Positions 8,373-16,113 of a stretch of 64,000 nt of DNA are shown piece after piece. Position numbers and translations under genes: made by a program. Positions within the stretch are counted from its first letter, which is position 1, and each line of letters opens with the position of its first letter. The DNA is taken from positions 33,855-97,854 of the forward strand of contig NZ_JQJH01000015.1 of assembly GCF_000745425.1 (NCBI RefSeq), given 5' to 3'. Under the pieces are notes generated by a model. The model saw nothing but the letters and a program-made list of their open reading frames with translations, had not been told where the DNA came from and made no database searches. This DNA is from Beijerinckia mobilis (lineage in GTDB: Bacteria; Pseudomonadota; Alphaproteobacteria; Rhizobiales; Beijerinckiaceae).

Positions 8373-8570
8373 ATTCACGGAAAGAAGAGTCACCGGGTCG
8401 AGGCGGAAAGGCTTCGCGCCGGGCGGATGGCTGTGGCCGCAAAGACTCCGTTCTCAGCGTTGCTAAACGCAACATGTCGGGACGGATTTACATTCACATA
8501 CATGGTTTGGACACATGGACGGTGGCGAATGGTCGTTACCTCATGGGGGACACTTGGAGCATATACACTG

Positions 8571-9089
8571 ATGGAAAATACGGAAGTTCAGAACATTGGG
8601 GCCGCCTTTACGAAGGCTCTCACGGTCATTGACGGAGAAGCGAGGATCAAAGACACGGACTTGGCCACGATCTTGGGATATGCCCGACCGGCAGACTTCC
8701 GGCGAACCGTCACAAAGCACCGCATTGAATTGGAGGCTTTGGGAGTTCTTCGTCAAGTAGACGTAGAAGTCATAACCTCCCATGGGGCAAGGCATTCCGT
8801 TCAAGCTTTCATGCTCAATGAAACTCAAATGATGCACCTTGCGACGAGGGCGCGGACCCCCGCCGGGAAGGCTCTGGGAGTCTGGTCCACGCTCGCCTTA
8901 CAGGCGTTCAAAAAGGCTGTCGAAGAGGGCCGCATTCAGGTCGATGAACAGACAAAAGGCGAGCTTCAAAGCGCAATGAGCGAAGCCCGCAAGGTGTATC
9001 TGGAGGATGCCGAAAAGTGTGGCGGTGTGCGGCGGTCGGAAAATGATGCGTGCTTCGGTAAAGCGACTCGGAGGCTCCTGCGGCGATGA
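8571..9089 (+). CDS. Phage antirepressor/Rha-like regulatory protein
   Basis: I place the start at the ATG at 8571 (MENTEVQN), with GGAG about 12 bases upstream. The longer frame back to 8310 translates a repeat. The 172-residue product has the layout of phage antirepressor-type proteins. Residues about 20-50 have DLATILGYARPADFRRTVTKH, matching the common leucine-rich DNA-binding segment (LA-x-x-LGY-x-x-P-x-x-R). A second segment, AFMLNETQMMHLATRARTP, corresponds to the conserved LNE-x-Q block. The C terminus is helical and charged. In prophages and satellites such proteins counter a repressor. The stop overlaps the next start by 4 bp (ATGA), so the two genes are cotranslated. Confidence 0.65.
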   Translation: MENTEVQNIGAAFTKALTVIDGEARIKDTDLATILGYARPADFRRTVTKHRIELEALGVLRQVDVEVITSHGARHSVQAFMLNETQMMHLATRARTPAGKALGVWSTLALQAFKKAVEEGRIQVDEQTKGELQSAMSEARKVYLEDAEKCGGVRRSENDACFGKATRRLLRR

Positions 9090-9385
9090 CAAAAAGTAAA
9101 GCTAAAAAGATGACGTCGAAGGCCCATATGGTGGCGGCGTTCATGCCCCTGATTAAGCGTTTCTGTCGGGAGTTCTTTGTCATGCTGCCTCCCGCTGGCC
9201 GAGAGGATTGGCCGCCCATGTTTATGAACATCAAGGCTGGACCAACGGGCAAGCTCGCGCCTTGGGACCTGCAAAAATATCTGGAAGAAAACGGTTACAA
9301 AGTCGGAGGCATCACGCTCCCGGCAACGCTGTTAGCAGATAACATTTTTGAGGCAGGCATTCGCACCTTTCAGGCGCGGAATTGA
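9086..9385 (+). CDS. Small basic island protein of unknown function
   Basis: The 99-residue product begins at an ATG overlapping the previous stop. The N terminus is very basic (MTKSKAKKMTSK), followed by an aromatic-rich helix (LIKRFCREFFVM) and a segment with WPPMFMNIKAG and WDLQKYLEENGYKV. I recognise no family. It lies 24 bases ahead of the helicase gene with no promoter-sized gap, so it is probably in one operon with the antirepressor-like gene and the helicase. Confidence 0.65.
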   Translation: MTKSKAKKMTSKAHMVAAFMPLIKRFCREFFVMLPPAGREDWPPMFMNIKAGPTGKLAPWDLQKYLEENGYKVGGITLPATLLADNIFEAGIRTFQARN

Positions 9386-9409
9386 TCGAGGCGGAAAGGA
9401 TTTCTGAAA

Positions 9410-10873
9410 ATGAGGATTAAAAGGGAGTTGCTTCCGGCCGAGGGAAGCGATGAATTTGAGGACGCGAAGCTCGCTGCCGTCAAAGAGATTGCCGCGCGGT
9501 TTGTTGTTGTTGGTGCTTACAAGGCTGTTATTGATTGTTCGTCTAAAGAGAGTTCGATGATTGCTGTCTCTGCGGCTCAGTTCAATGAGTTGATTGCGCC
9601 GATGCATTGCGTCCAGTATGTCGATGATAAGGGCGCAAAGAAGGTCTGGACGCCTGTCTTGGCGCGAGTGCTGGAGTACGATGCCGCGCGGCGAACCGGA
9701 AAGTTGGTCGATGAGGATGCCACCGGCTGGGAACTTCAAATTGTCGATAGGCTTGACGCTTTGCCGGGACAGGATGTCGTGTTTGTCGATCCTGATGACG
9801 GGTCGAAATGTCGGAACACTTGGGTCAGGCCTAAGTTTGATTTGGGGTATGCTCCTGAAGTGGATCGGGTGAGTCTCGAAAGGGAGTGCGAATGGTTCTT
9901 CGACTTTTTGAGGTACCTTTTGAATGACGATGAGACGGCTATTGGGTTTGTCTTAAAGTGGATCGCGCACATGATACAGAGGCCTGACGAACGGTGTTCG
10001 AATGTCGTCCTTTTGATGGGCGTTCCGGGCAACGGAAAGTCTACATTTGGGGAGATCGTTGGGAGGCTCGTTGGTCTCGACAATTACTGGCCGATGGCCA
10101 ATGCACAGGCGCTCACGGAGAGGTTCAACGGTTGGGTCTCCGGGCCTATCCTTGTGCATGTCCATGAGACTTACATGAAGGGGAACTATGCGCTTGTTGA
10201 TAGTGTCAAATCGTTGGTGAGTGATCCGAAGCTTGCCGTCGAACGGAAGGGCCTTGATAGGCAAATGGCTCGCGTCTTTGCGCGGTTCCTTCTTTGCTCG
10301 AATGATCCGAACCCTGTAAGTTTTGATCTCAAAGTCGGTGAGGACGGCTCCGTCGAAAAGGACCGTCGGTGGTTCTGTGCCGATACGGCTCTGGTCAAAA
10401 GGTGTTCCGATTATTTCAATGAGTTGCAAAGCTCCATTCGTGACGACAACAAGTTGTTTCTGCTTTATCAATGGTTTATGACTTTTGAGAATGCAGAGTT
10501 TCGACCTTTCGCTTCGCCACCGGAGACGGCCGCGAAAAGACGGCTTGTCTGTCGTTCCGAACATACTGTTGTCGGGATCATTCGGGATGGTCTTGAAGAC
10601 GAGCGGCTGTGCGATGGCGCGCGCGTTGCCTCGACAAGTGAGGTCATGGCTTGGCTCGCAAAGAATGGCTATAGCGCATTCGCGTCTAATGAGTCGGCCA
10701 TTGCGTCAGCCTTTCGGCTGCTTAAAGTTGGGACTTGTCGTCCTCGCGCGGATAATACTGGAGGTCGCCCCAGAAAGTGGAACCTTCAAGAGTATCGGGA
10801 CAGTCTCGACCAAGCCGACAGTCTCGCGGCTGCCGGGCATAATGCTCGACAATTCGAGGACGAAATGTTCTGA
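9410..10873 (+). CDS. DUF5906/SF3-type replication helicase
   Basis: The 487-residue protein carries a P-loop at residues 204-212 (GVPGNGKST), preceded by NVVLLM. A downstream acidic/hydrophobic strand (GPILVHVHE) serves as Walker B-like, and a sensor-type FLLCSNDPNP block lies about 90 residues past the P-loop. This is the pattern of the DUF5906/D5-like helicase domain of phage, plasmid and satellite primase-helicases. No archaeo-eukaryotic primase motif is obvious in the first 150 residues, so this may be helicase only. It would unwind the element's DNA at an origin such as the 6074-6450 field. The C terminus holds a helical domain that could be a DNA-binding winged helix. Confidence 0.85.
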   Translation: MRIKRELLPAEGSDEFEDAKLAAVKEIAARFVVVGAYKAVIDCSSKESSMIAVSAAQFNELIAPMHCVQYVDDKGAKKVWTPVLARVLEYDAARRTGKLVDEDATGWELQIVDRLDALPGQDVVFVDPDDGSKCRNTWVRPKFDLGYAPEVDRVSLERECEWFFDFLRYLLNDDETAIGFVLKWIAHMIQRPDERCSNVVLLMGVPGNGKSTFGEIVGRLVGLDNYWPMANAQALTERFNGWVSGPILVHVHETYMKGNYALVDSVKSLVSDPKLAVERKGLDRQMARVFARFLLCSNDPNPVSFDLKVGEDGSVEKDRRWFCADTALVKRCSDYFNELQSSIRDDNKLFLLYQWFMTFENAEFRPFASPPETAAKRRLVCRSEHTVVGIIRDGLEDERLCDGARVASTSEVMAWLAKNGYSAFASNESAIASAFRLLKVGTCRPRADNTGGRPRKWNLQEYRDSLDQADSLAAAGHNARQFEDEMF

Positions 10874-11210
10874 CTTATGGTCTGGACTTTGGGGCTTCAT
10901 TGTTGCGCGTGTCGTAATAATAGCCCCGGTTCGGCCCGGAAATGTCCCCCCACTTTCTGAGAATTCATGCTCTAGAGTTGAAAAATGCCGGGACATTGGT
11001 ACCACGAAAAAATAGCTTAATGATATCCGAATGTTCCGTCATTTTGTCATATGATGCCCGGTACCATTTTGGACCAAAACGACTATTATCAAGGGTCTCG
11101 GTCCAGCAATGATCCCGGCCTATTATATCGCATTTTGATAATAATCGGAGGGCCTCTTCGCGGGAATAGGATCGGCCACGGCTTCGGAAGCGCATCGCCG
11201 TTGGCGCAAT
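10874..11210. other. Island spacer between helicase and integrase
   Basis: Non-coding DNA between the convergent helicase and integrase genes. It holds an imperfect inverted repeat (11080-11092 with 11135-11147) and a TTAATGATATCCG sequence near 11017-11030 that partly recalls iteron family 1. No terminator with a clear U-tract is seen. Confidence 0.45.
11080..11147. repeat. Inverted repeat CGAYTATTATCAA
   Basis: CGACTATTATCAA at 11080-11092 and the reverse complement of CGATTATTATCAA at 11135-11147 match at 12 of 13 positions, about 42 bases apart. The AT-rich arms in a GC-rich spacer suggest a protein-binding pair. Confidence 0.55.
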
Positions 11211-11307
11211 AGGCACGCCTGTCGGCGCGGGGATACGCCTTCGGCGTGAGGGAAAGACCACGCCTTGCGGCGCGGGGATGCTCGCCTTTGGCTCGCTAGG
11301 ACAATCC
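11211..11307 (+). repeat. Island multi-hairpin repeat, copy D
   Basis: The cleanest copy. AGGCACGCCTGTCGGCG is followed by CGGGGATA, the hairpin CGCCTTCGGCG, GAGGGAAAGACCACGCC, GGCGCGGGGATG, the hairpin CTCGCCTTTGGCTCGC and TAGGACAATCC. It shows that each copy is a dimer of one roughly 45-base module. Confidence 0.8.
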
Positions 11308-11412
11308 TTGGCGAAAAGAGTGATCGGGCACATTCGCTTGGAAAGGCCTGTTTTTGGGTCAGCCATCCGAAGTGGCGGGTCCCTGCCCGTGGTCAGACAG
11401 AAGGCTTCCCCC

Positions 11413-13155
11413 TTAGTCGGGCTGGCGGATTTCGAAACGGGGGAGCTTGTCGACCTCGCGCTTCAAGCCTTCGACATGCTGGCCGCCATAGACGTTCCCC
11501 ATGCCCGGCAAGACGTGGCCGATTAGATATTCGGCAAGCTCGTGGTCGAGGCCATAGCGGCGTCTGAGGCCGACAAAGCGGTGCCGCCAACCGTGGTTTG
11601 GTTGAAGACGCGGATCGGCGAGCGAAGGACATTCGGCAGACAAAGAGCGAACCCATGCGGAAAGCCGTTCACCTAGCTTTTTGGCGGGACTTGTCGTCGC
11701 TGTCGAGCGGTCGTCTATCCGTTGGCGAGCGGCGTCGAAGAAGAGTGGCCCCCTGCCGACCGACTCAACGAAAGACAAAAAGTCCATCTCAAGGATTTGG
11801 TCATGAAGTGGCACGAGGCGTTCCCCGGCGTCGGTCTTTGTGGATCCGGCTTCCGGTCTGATCCGTAGGCATGGCACGTTGTCGATCTTTTCGATGTCTT
11901 CGAAGCGCAATTGGCAGAGTTCCGTGATGCGGGCTCCAGTGAATGCCGCAAGCCATGGGAGCCAGCGATAGGCTGGGCGCCGGTCCGCAAGGGCTGCACG
12001 AAGGATGGTCGCTGCCTCGACGTCCGTGATTCCTTCCTTGCGGATGTTCGAACGGCGGGCTTGGCGAGATGCATGGCCGGTCAAACGGACGGCAGCGAAA
12101 GGGTTCGACACCACGAGCTTGTTTGCGAGGCCGTGTTCGTAAAGAGCTTTGAGGCCGGACAGATGGCACGCTTGAACGGTCCGGGGCGATAGACCGCCGG
12201 CTAGTAGAGCGTTCTTGTAGGCAATGGCATCGAGTTCGGACACTGAGTCGGGACCGGCGCTCGCGGCTGGAAGTTCTTTGATCAAGCGGGAGACGATGCC
12301 GTTCCGGGCTGAAAGCGTCTTCGCTGTCGGCTTCGCTTCCAAGGCCCATGAGGCGACCAGCACAGACCACGTTGTCGAGCCCGTGGACGGCCTTGTTGTT
12401 GCGTCTGGTGGGGTTGTACCGGGGCTGGCGCCCTTGGCTGTCTGTGGGGCTTCGCTGCCCTTCTGTGGCGGTGTCCAAGGCGGGAAGCGGCTTGCGGCCG
12501 GATCCGGGCTGTAATCTCCGGCGGCGTTGCGAGCGAGCGTCTTTGTCGCGTCTTCGAGCGCAGAGGCAGTCTGTTCGATTAGGCGGGCGCGGCTTGCGTC
12601 TGTGAGGCGTAAACCGTTGCGGGCTGCGATGGCGTCTGCAAGGGCTCCAAAACGCGCTGACATGGCTGATGACCGGCGTTCGTCTTCGTTGGCTAGTAAG
12701 AGGCCTGACAAGCCGTGATGGCCGTCCTTGGCGCTCCTATCGGCTTCTTGGACGTGTTTCCAATTTATGGGAGTCGGATCGTCGCCGATGACGGTCACGA
12801 AGTCATCGTAAAGCGTTCCTGCAAGCGCGACCGTTTGGCGATGCGAAAGATCGACGGGCGCGCAGCGAATGCGAGCATTAGCGCGGGCGGGTTCGATCGC
12901 AAGGATACGCGCGCATTCTGTCTCGAAGGTGGCGAGTGCTTCGGCATATCGCTGCCGGGCAAGGGCGCGATCGGGCGTGCCGAGACTTTTCCAGCATTCG
13001 GATAGAGACCAACCGGCTGGACGGAGCGTCGTGGCTGGGAGGCTGGACAGATGGTCTCGAACGGCGGCTGGGAGCCTTGCTCGAAAATAGTAGTTTCGGG
13101 AACCTTTGCGGATCGTGAGCGACGGCATCCTTGAGGCGGTCTTTCGGGCAGGCAT
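11413..13155 (-). CDS. Tyrosine site-specific integrase
   Basis: The 580-residue product has the catalytic set of tyrosine recombinases: Arg409 in FTGARITEL, the His521-x-x-Arg524 pair in NHGWRH, His547 in LIGH and the probable nucleophile Tyr556 in NVYGG. The N terminus (residues 10-60, SLTIRKGSRNYYFRARLP) matches the DUF6538-like arm-binding region common in alphaproteobacterial integrases. A long Pro/Thr-rich linker (about 215-262) precedes the core-binding domain (about 262-360). The gene lies just inside the tRNA-Asn 3' end, the usual place for an integrase that uses a tRNA attachment site, and is transcribed away from the tRNA. The start at 13155 lacks a clear ribosome binding site; the Met at residue 10 is an alternative. 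Confidence 0.95.
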   Translation of the reverse strand: MPARKTASRMPSLTIRKGSRNYYFRARLPAAVRDHLSSLPATTLRPAGWSLSECWKSLGTPDRALARQRYAEALATFETECARILAIEPARANARIRCAPVDLSHRQTVALAGTLYDDFVTVIGDDPTPINWKHVQEADRSAKDGHHGLSGLLLANEDERRSSAMSARFGALADAIAARNGLRLTDASRARLIEQTASALEDATKTLARNAAGDYSPDPAASRFPPWTPPQKGSEAPQTAKGASPGTTPPDATTRPSTGSTTWSVLVASWALEAKPTAKTLSARNGIVSRLIKELPAASAGPDSVSELDAIAYKNALLAGGLSPRTVQACHLSGLKALYEHGLANKLVVSNPFAAVRLTGHASRQARRSNIRKEGITDVEAATILRAALADRRPAYRWLPWLAAFTGARITELCQLRFEDIEKIDNVPCLRIRPEAGSTKTDAGERLVPLHDQILEMDFLSFVESVGRGPLFFDAARQRIDDRSTATTSPAKKLGERLSAWVRSLSAECPSLADPRLQPNHGWRHRFVGLRRRYGLDHELAEYLIGHVLPGMGNVYGGQHVEGLKREVDKLPRFEIRQPD

Positions 13156-13186
13156 GAGCGGCAGTCCCGTGTAGCAGGTGAGCCGC

Positions 13187-13216
13187 CTAAGTCTCTGATA
13201 TCAGCTAAGTCTTTGG
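13187..13216. promoter_or_regulatory. Candidate integrase arm-type sites (right)
   Basis: CTAAGTCTCTGA at 13187 and CTAAGTCTTTGG at 13205 are direct repeats 18 bases apart. They lie between the integrase start and the tRNA-Asn 3' end and resemble sites near the left end. They probably bind the integrase N terminus and may also tune the integrase promoter. Confidence 0.5.
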
Positions 13217-13239
13217 CGCCGTTGTACAGGCGTGCGTGA

Positions 13240-13315
13240 TGGCTCCCTGAGCAGGACTCGAACCTGCGACCGATCGATTAACAGTCGATTGCTCTACCGG
13301 CTGAGCTATCAGGGA
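13240..13315 (-). tRNA. tRNA-Asn (GUU)
   Basis: Read on the minus strand, the cloverleaf has acceptor stem TCCCTGA/TCAGGGA and a D-arm containing GCTCAGCCGGTAGAGC. The anticodon arm CGACTGTTAATCG gives anticodon GTT, and the T-arm is GGTTCGAGTCC. CCA is encoded at the 3' end. Its 3' end (13241-13256) is the attachment site of the neighbouring island; the gene itself is intact. Confidence 0.97.
13241..13256. other. attR inside the tRNA-Asn 3' end
   Basis: GGCTCCCTGAGCAGGA is identical to 4498-4513. It covers the acceptor-stem 3' strand and part of the T-arm, so integration restored the complete tRNA. Confidence 0.8.
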
Positions 13316-13513
13316 TCGCGTAAGCGATGACGGGCATATAGCAAGCTTGGATGCGCTTGCAAAGGCCTAATCGAATTTTCTGACATCTAATCTTATTAAT
13401 TGTTTTTATCTCCTTCCTTCCCTTGCGGGCGGTTGGTTTCCTTTGTATAGGCAGGAGACGGGGCTTGAAGCCCTGACCCAAATGCTTGAAAAGCAGATAG
13501 GGGTTTTCCGAGA

Positions 13514-13587
13514 GGCCTCGTGGCGGAGTGGTTACGCAGAGGACTGCAAATCCTTGCACCCCGGTTCGATTCCGGGCGAGGCCTCCA
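13514..13587 (+). tRNA. tRNA-Cys (GCA)
   Basis: The cloverleaf has acceptor stem GGCCTCG/CGAGGCC and an anticodon arm AGGACTGCAAATCCT with anticodon GCA. The T-arm is CCGGTTCGATTCCGG, and TCCA completes the 3' end. It lies about 200 bases upstream of the tRNA-Asn 5' end, on the other strand. Confidence 0.97.
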
Positions 13588-14110
13588 GAATCACAGCGCT
13601 GAACATCAGCATTTCAAATAAAAAAACATAGTCATCAAATCTGCCAGAGTGGTCATTCCTCCGGCCAGGATTGATTTCGGTATGGCGCGCAGGCTCTCAC
13701 GCCCAGCATCACTCCGACCTTCCCGCCGAAACCCTTTCCCACTGCGCTGCGTCTCCTTGCTTACGACTCATATGAGCAGCGAGCGTCCTTGGCAGGCAAG
13801 AGACCTATGAGGCACGCGACAAGCCACCTGCCCGGTACAATGCCTCGCTCTCTTTGGAGAAGACGTCTCCTCTGCCCGGTCCTTTTCCCGGAAACACGTC
13901 CGCTCTCTTCCTCATCTGGAACGCTCTCGAAATTTCCCGGCTGTCCAGGAAAACCGGGACATTTCCAGACCATTTGAATCGCCCGGTGATTGAATCAAGC
14001 CCAAACGCTTTTTGACGCGGCTGATCCTTCAAGGATAGACGCCAAAGCATGAGCAGACCAAACAGATCGCGAATACTGGATTCTAATGGAGCTGGGGAGA
14101 TTGAGCCAAC
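13588..14110. other. Spacer between tRNA-Cys and tRNA-Gln
   Basis: About 520 bases with only overlapping short frames (13761-13973 minus, 13789-13977 plus) that lack starts or recognisable content. I see no repeat or RNA gene. Confidence 0.5.
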
Positions 14111-14184
14111 TGGCTGGGGGACCTGGATTCGAACCAAGATTAACGGAGTCAGAGTCCGCTGTTCTACCATTGAACTATCCCCCA
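14111..14184 (-). tRNA. tRNA-Gln (CUG)
   Basis: On the minus strand the acceptor stem is TGGGGGA/TCCCCCA and the D-arm has GTTCAATGGTAGAAC. The anticodon loop CTCTGAC gives CTG, which reads CAG codons. The T-arm has GGTTCGAATCC, and GCCA closes the 3' end. Confidence 0.96.
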
Positions 14185-14265
14185 CCTGCCTGCATCGTGG
14201 GAGCCTGCGGCTCAACCCGCTAGCAGTGGGATGCGTGGGTTCTTAAGCTTTTCCATCCAGTCCTG

Positions 14266-14778
14266 TCAACGGGTGAAATCCTGCTGATCGAAATTCCCTA
14301 ACCTCTCGTCCGACCAAGCCAGGCGATCAAGCGCGCCTTGAAGAATAAAGGCAGCCGCGAGTTTATCGACCACTGCGGCGCGTTTGGCGCGTGAGGCATC
14401 TTGGGCGATCAAATCCCGGGTGACCGCCGCCGTGGAAAGCCGTTCGTCCCAATAGCAAAACGGACGATTCGTCAGCGCGGCACAATTGCGGACGAAGGCT
14501 TCAGTCGCCTGCACCCTTGGGCCAGCCGTCCCGTCCATATTGAGCGGGAGGCCGATCACGAAAGCCGCAATCTCGAACTCATCGGCAAGCGCCATCAGCC
14601 GTTCGGCATCCTTAGTGAACTTGGTCCGGCGAATCGTCTCGAGAGGGGTAGCAATGCGGCGCTCGAGGTCGGAAAGGGAGAGACCGATTGTCTTGGTGCC
14701 AAGATCGATGCCAATCAGGCGCTGGCGCGAGGCGAGCAGAGGTTTAAGCTCGGCAAGGGACAAAACCTTTGCACCCAT
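14266..14778 (-). CDS. ruvX: Putative Holliday junction resolvase RuvX/YqgF
   Basis: A 170-residue RNase H-like protein. The first strand [15 protein letters not shown] carries the leading acidic residue. [15 protein letters not shown] is the family's second signature, and [10 protein letters not shown] with a following [11 protein letters not shown] supplies the remaining acidic positions. The protein acts on nucleic acid, probably in 16S rRNA 5'-end processing and possibly at recombination junctions. Length and motif order are normal. The downstream neighbour is tRNA-Gln and the upstream one an unrelated hydrolase on the same strand. Confidence 0.93.
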   Translation of the reverse strand: MGAKVLSLAELKPLLASRQRLIGIDLGTKTIGLSLSDLERRIATPLETIRRTKFTKDAERLMALADEFEIAAFVIGLPLNMDGTAGPRVQATEAFVRNCAALTNRPFCYWDERLSTAAVTRDLIAQDASRAKRAAVVDKLAAAFILQGALDRLAWSDERLGNFDQQDFTR

Positions 14779-14822
14779 CTTTTTATCTCGCCCCAGCCAG
14801 CATCGTAAAAGAGGTCACTTCG

Positions 14823-15617
14823 CTACCCTAAAAATGCTTCGACGTAGTCGATCATATCGCCCAGATATTCGACCCAGCCATTATGTCCACCTCCCGGCAG
14901 CAAACGAAATTGTGCGCCCGGGATTGAAGCCGCCAATTGCCGCGCTTCAGGAACCGAAAGCAGACGTTCCTCTGGAGCGGAAATCACCAATGTCTCGGCG
15001 CGGATGCGCGCCGGCAGGCCCTGATCCGCATGGCCACGACAGGCCGCGACCTGACGGCAAAAATCCTCGGTGCTTTGCGGTGCGGCGTCGCTCAGGATGA
15101 TCTGAATCAGCTGCGAGACGCTTCTTTCCTTGTTGAAGAATTGATCTTCCCAGATGAAAAGAAATTTGTCGCGCAGAATGATCGCCGGGTCGATGCCCGC
15201 CCGCATCATCGCACACCAATGGGCGATCACCGCCGCCGAGCGCGCCGAGAGCGCGGTGGTCGTCGAGACGAGAATCAGCTTACCGACCCGGTCCGGATAA
15301 GCGACGGCCAGATGCTGGGCGATCATGCCTCCCATCGAAAAGCCCAGCACATGCGCTTTGCCGCTCGGCGCAATATGGTCTATCAGCGCCGCGACATCAT
15401 CCGCCATGTCCCGTGTGGAAAAAGCTCCGGTCGATCGGGTCAATCCCACACCGCGATTGTCGACCATCACGACCTGAAAACGGTCCTTGAGTGAGGCCGC
15501 AAGCGGTCGCCACACGGTGCCTTTAAGACCAAGCCCATTAATCAGGACCAGAACTTCCTCTCCCTGTCCCAAAATATCGTAATGAAGCAAAGTGCCGTCG
15601 GCTAAATTGAGATGCAT
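14823..15617 (-). CDS. Alpha/beta hydrolase, 3-oxoadipate enol-lactonase-like
   Basis: A 264-residue single-domain hydrolase. LINGLGLKGTVWRPL gives the oxyanion-hole strand. VMVDNRGVGLT precedes the nucleophile elbow GFSMGGM, whose Ser lies near residue 97. The C-terminal block LPGGGHNGWVEY supplies the catalytic His. The sequence layout is that of PcaD-type lactonases and related esterases. No other protocatechuate genes are nearby, so the substrate is uncertain. The frame ends close to ruvX (gap about 45 bases), so cotranscription is possible. Confidence 0.85.
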   Translation of the reverse strand: MHLNLADGTLLHYDILGQGEEVLVLINGLGLKGTVWRPLAASLKDRFQVVMVDNRGVGLTRSTGAFSTRDMADDVAALIDHIAPSGKAHVLGFSMGGMIAQHLAVAYPDRVGKLILVSTTTALSARSAAVIAHWCAMMRAGIDPAIILRDKFLFIWEDQFFNKERSVSQLIQIILSDAAPQSTEDFCRQVAACRGHADQGLPARIRAETLVISAPEERLLSVPEARQLAASIPGAQFRLLPGGGHNGWVEYLGDMIDYVEAFLG

Positions 15618-16113
15618 GGACGAATCGGCCCTTTTGCAATGGTCTGGCCTCGGTTCCAGAGGCGTACCGCTTCACCGCGATCGCAGCCAGCCGAAAATCG
15701 ATAGTCTCAAATATTTCCGCTTTGACGCGAAACGCGCCGCGATTCGAAATTCTTGAAAACACTTCATTTCTGCGCGTTATATTCGGTATGCTGCAAGTTG
15801 CGCTAAAATTATGGCAAGAACAGGCAAGCGTCATTGCACCTCTCGCCTTCGGCCATCACCAATTATCAAAACGAAAAACAACCTGACATAAAGACGATCT
15901 ACAGGATCCGATAGAAGTTACATGTTTTCGCAGGAATACAACCTGCCTTGATTACAGTTTCATGATCGCGCAACGCATACATTAAACTCCCTTATCATTT
16001 GCCCTGTCCAACCTCCGCTTTGCTAAGGAATTACATCGACAGTCCTTTGCTTTGACGACAGAAAATCCGTGTGTTTTGAAACATGCAAATGCGTCGCTGT
16101 GGCAACGATGTCA
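15618..16113. other. Intergenic region, nothing recognised
   Basis: About 500 bases between two minus-strand genes. It contains moderately AT-rich DNA (15850-16080) but no frame with a believable start, no tRNA and no clear hairpin. The promoter of the hydrolase gene should lie near 15620-15800. Confidence 0.5.

Larger units (their letters stand above)
4498..13256. mobile_element. Integrative element in tRNA-Asn
   Basis: A 16-bp direct repeat, GGCTCCCTGAGCAGGA, occurs at 4498-4513 and at 13241-13256. The right copy is the 3' end of the tRNA-Asn gene and the left copy is an orphan fragment. A tyrosine integrase gene lies just inside the tRNA end. The interior encodes a serine recombinase, a P-loop helicase, an antirepressor-like protein and unassigned proteins, and has a base and repeat content unlike the surrounding DNA. 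No capsid, portal, terminase, conjugation or relaxase gene is visible. It therefore resembles a self-replicating satellite-like or plasmid-like integrative element rather than a full prophage or ICE. The element type is inferred; the boundaries are read directly. Confidence 0.85.

Noticed and set aside
8310..8570. N-terminal extension of the antirepressor-like gene
   Set aside because: It reads through hairpin repeat C; the conserved part begins at 8571.
10874..11210. Small cargo gene between helicase and integrase
   Set aside because: Short frames on both strands are mutually overlapping and lack starts.
14823..15617. Assignment as pcaD of a protocatechuate operon
   Set aside because: The fold fits, but no other pca gene is near, so only the broad hydrolase family is claimed.
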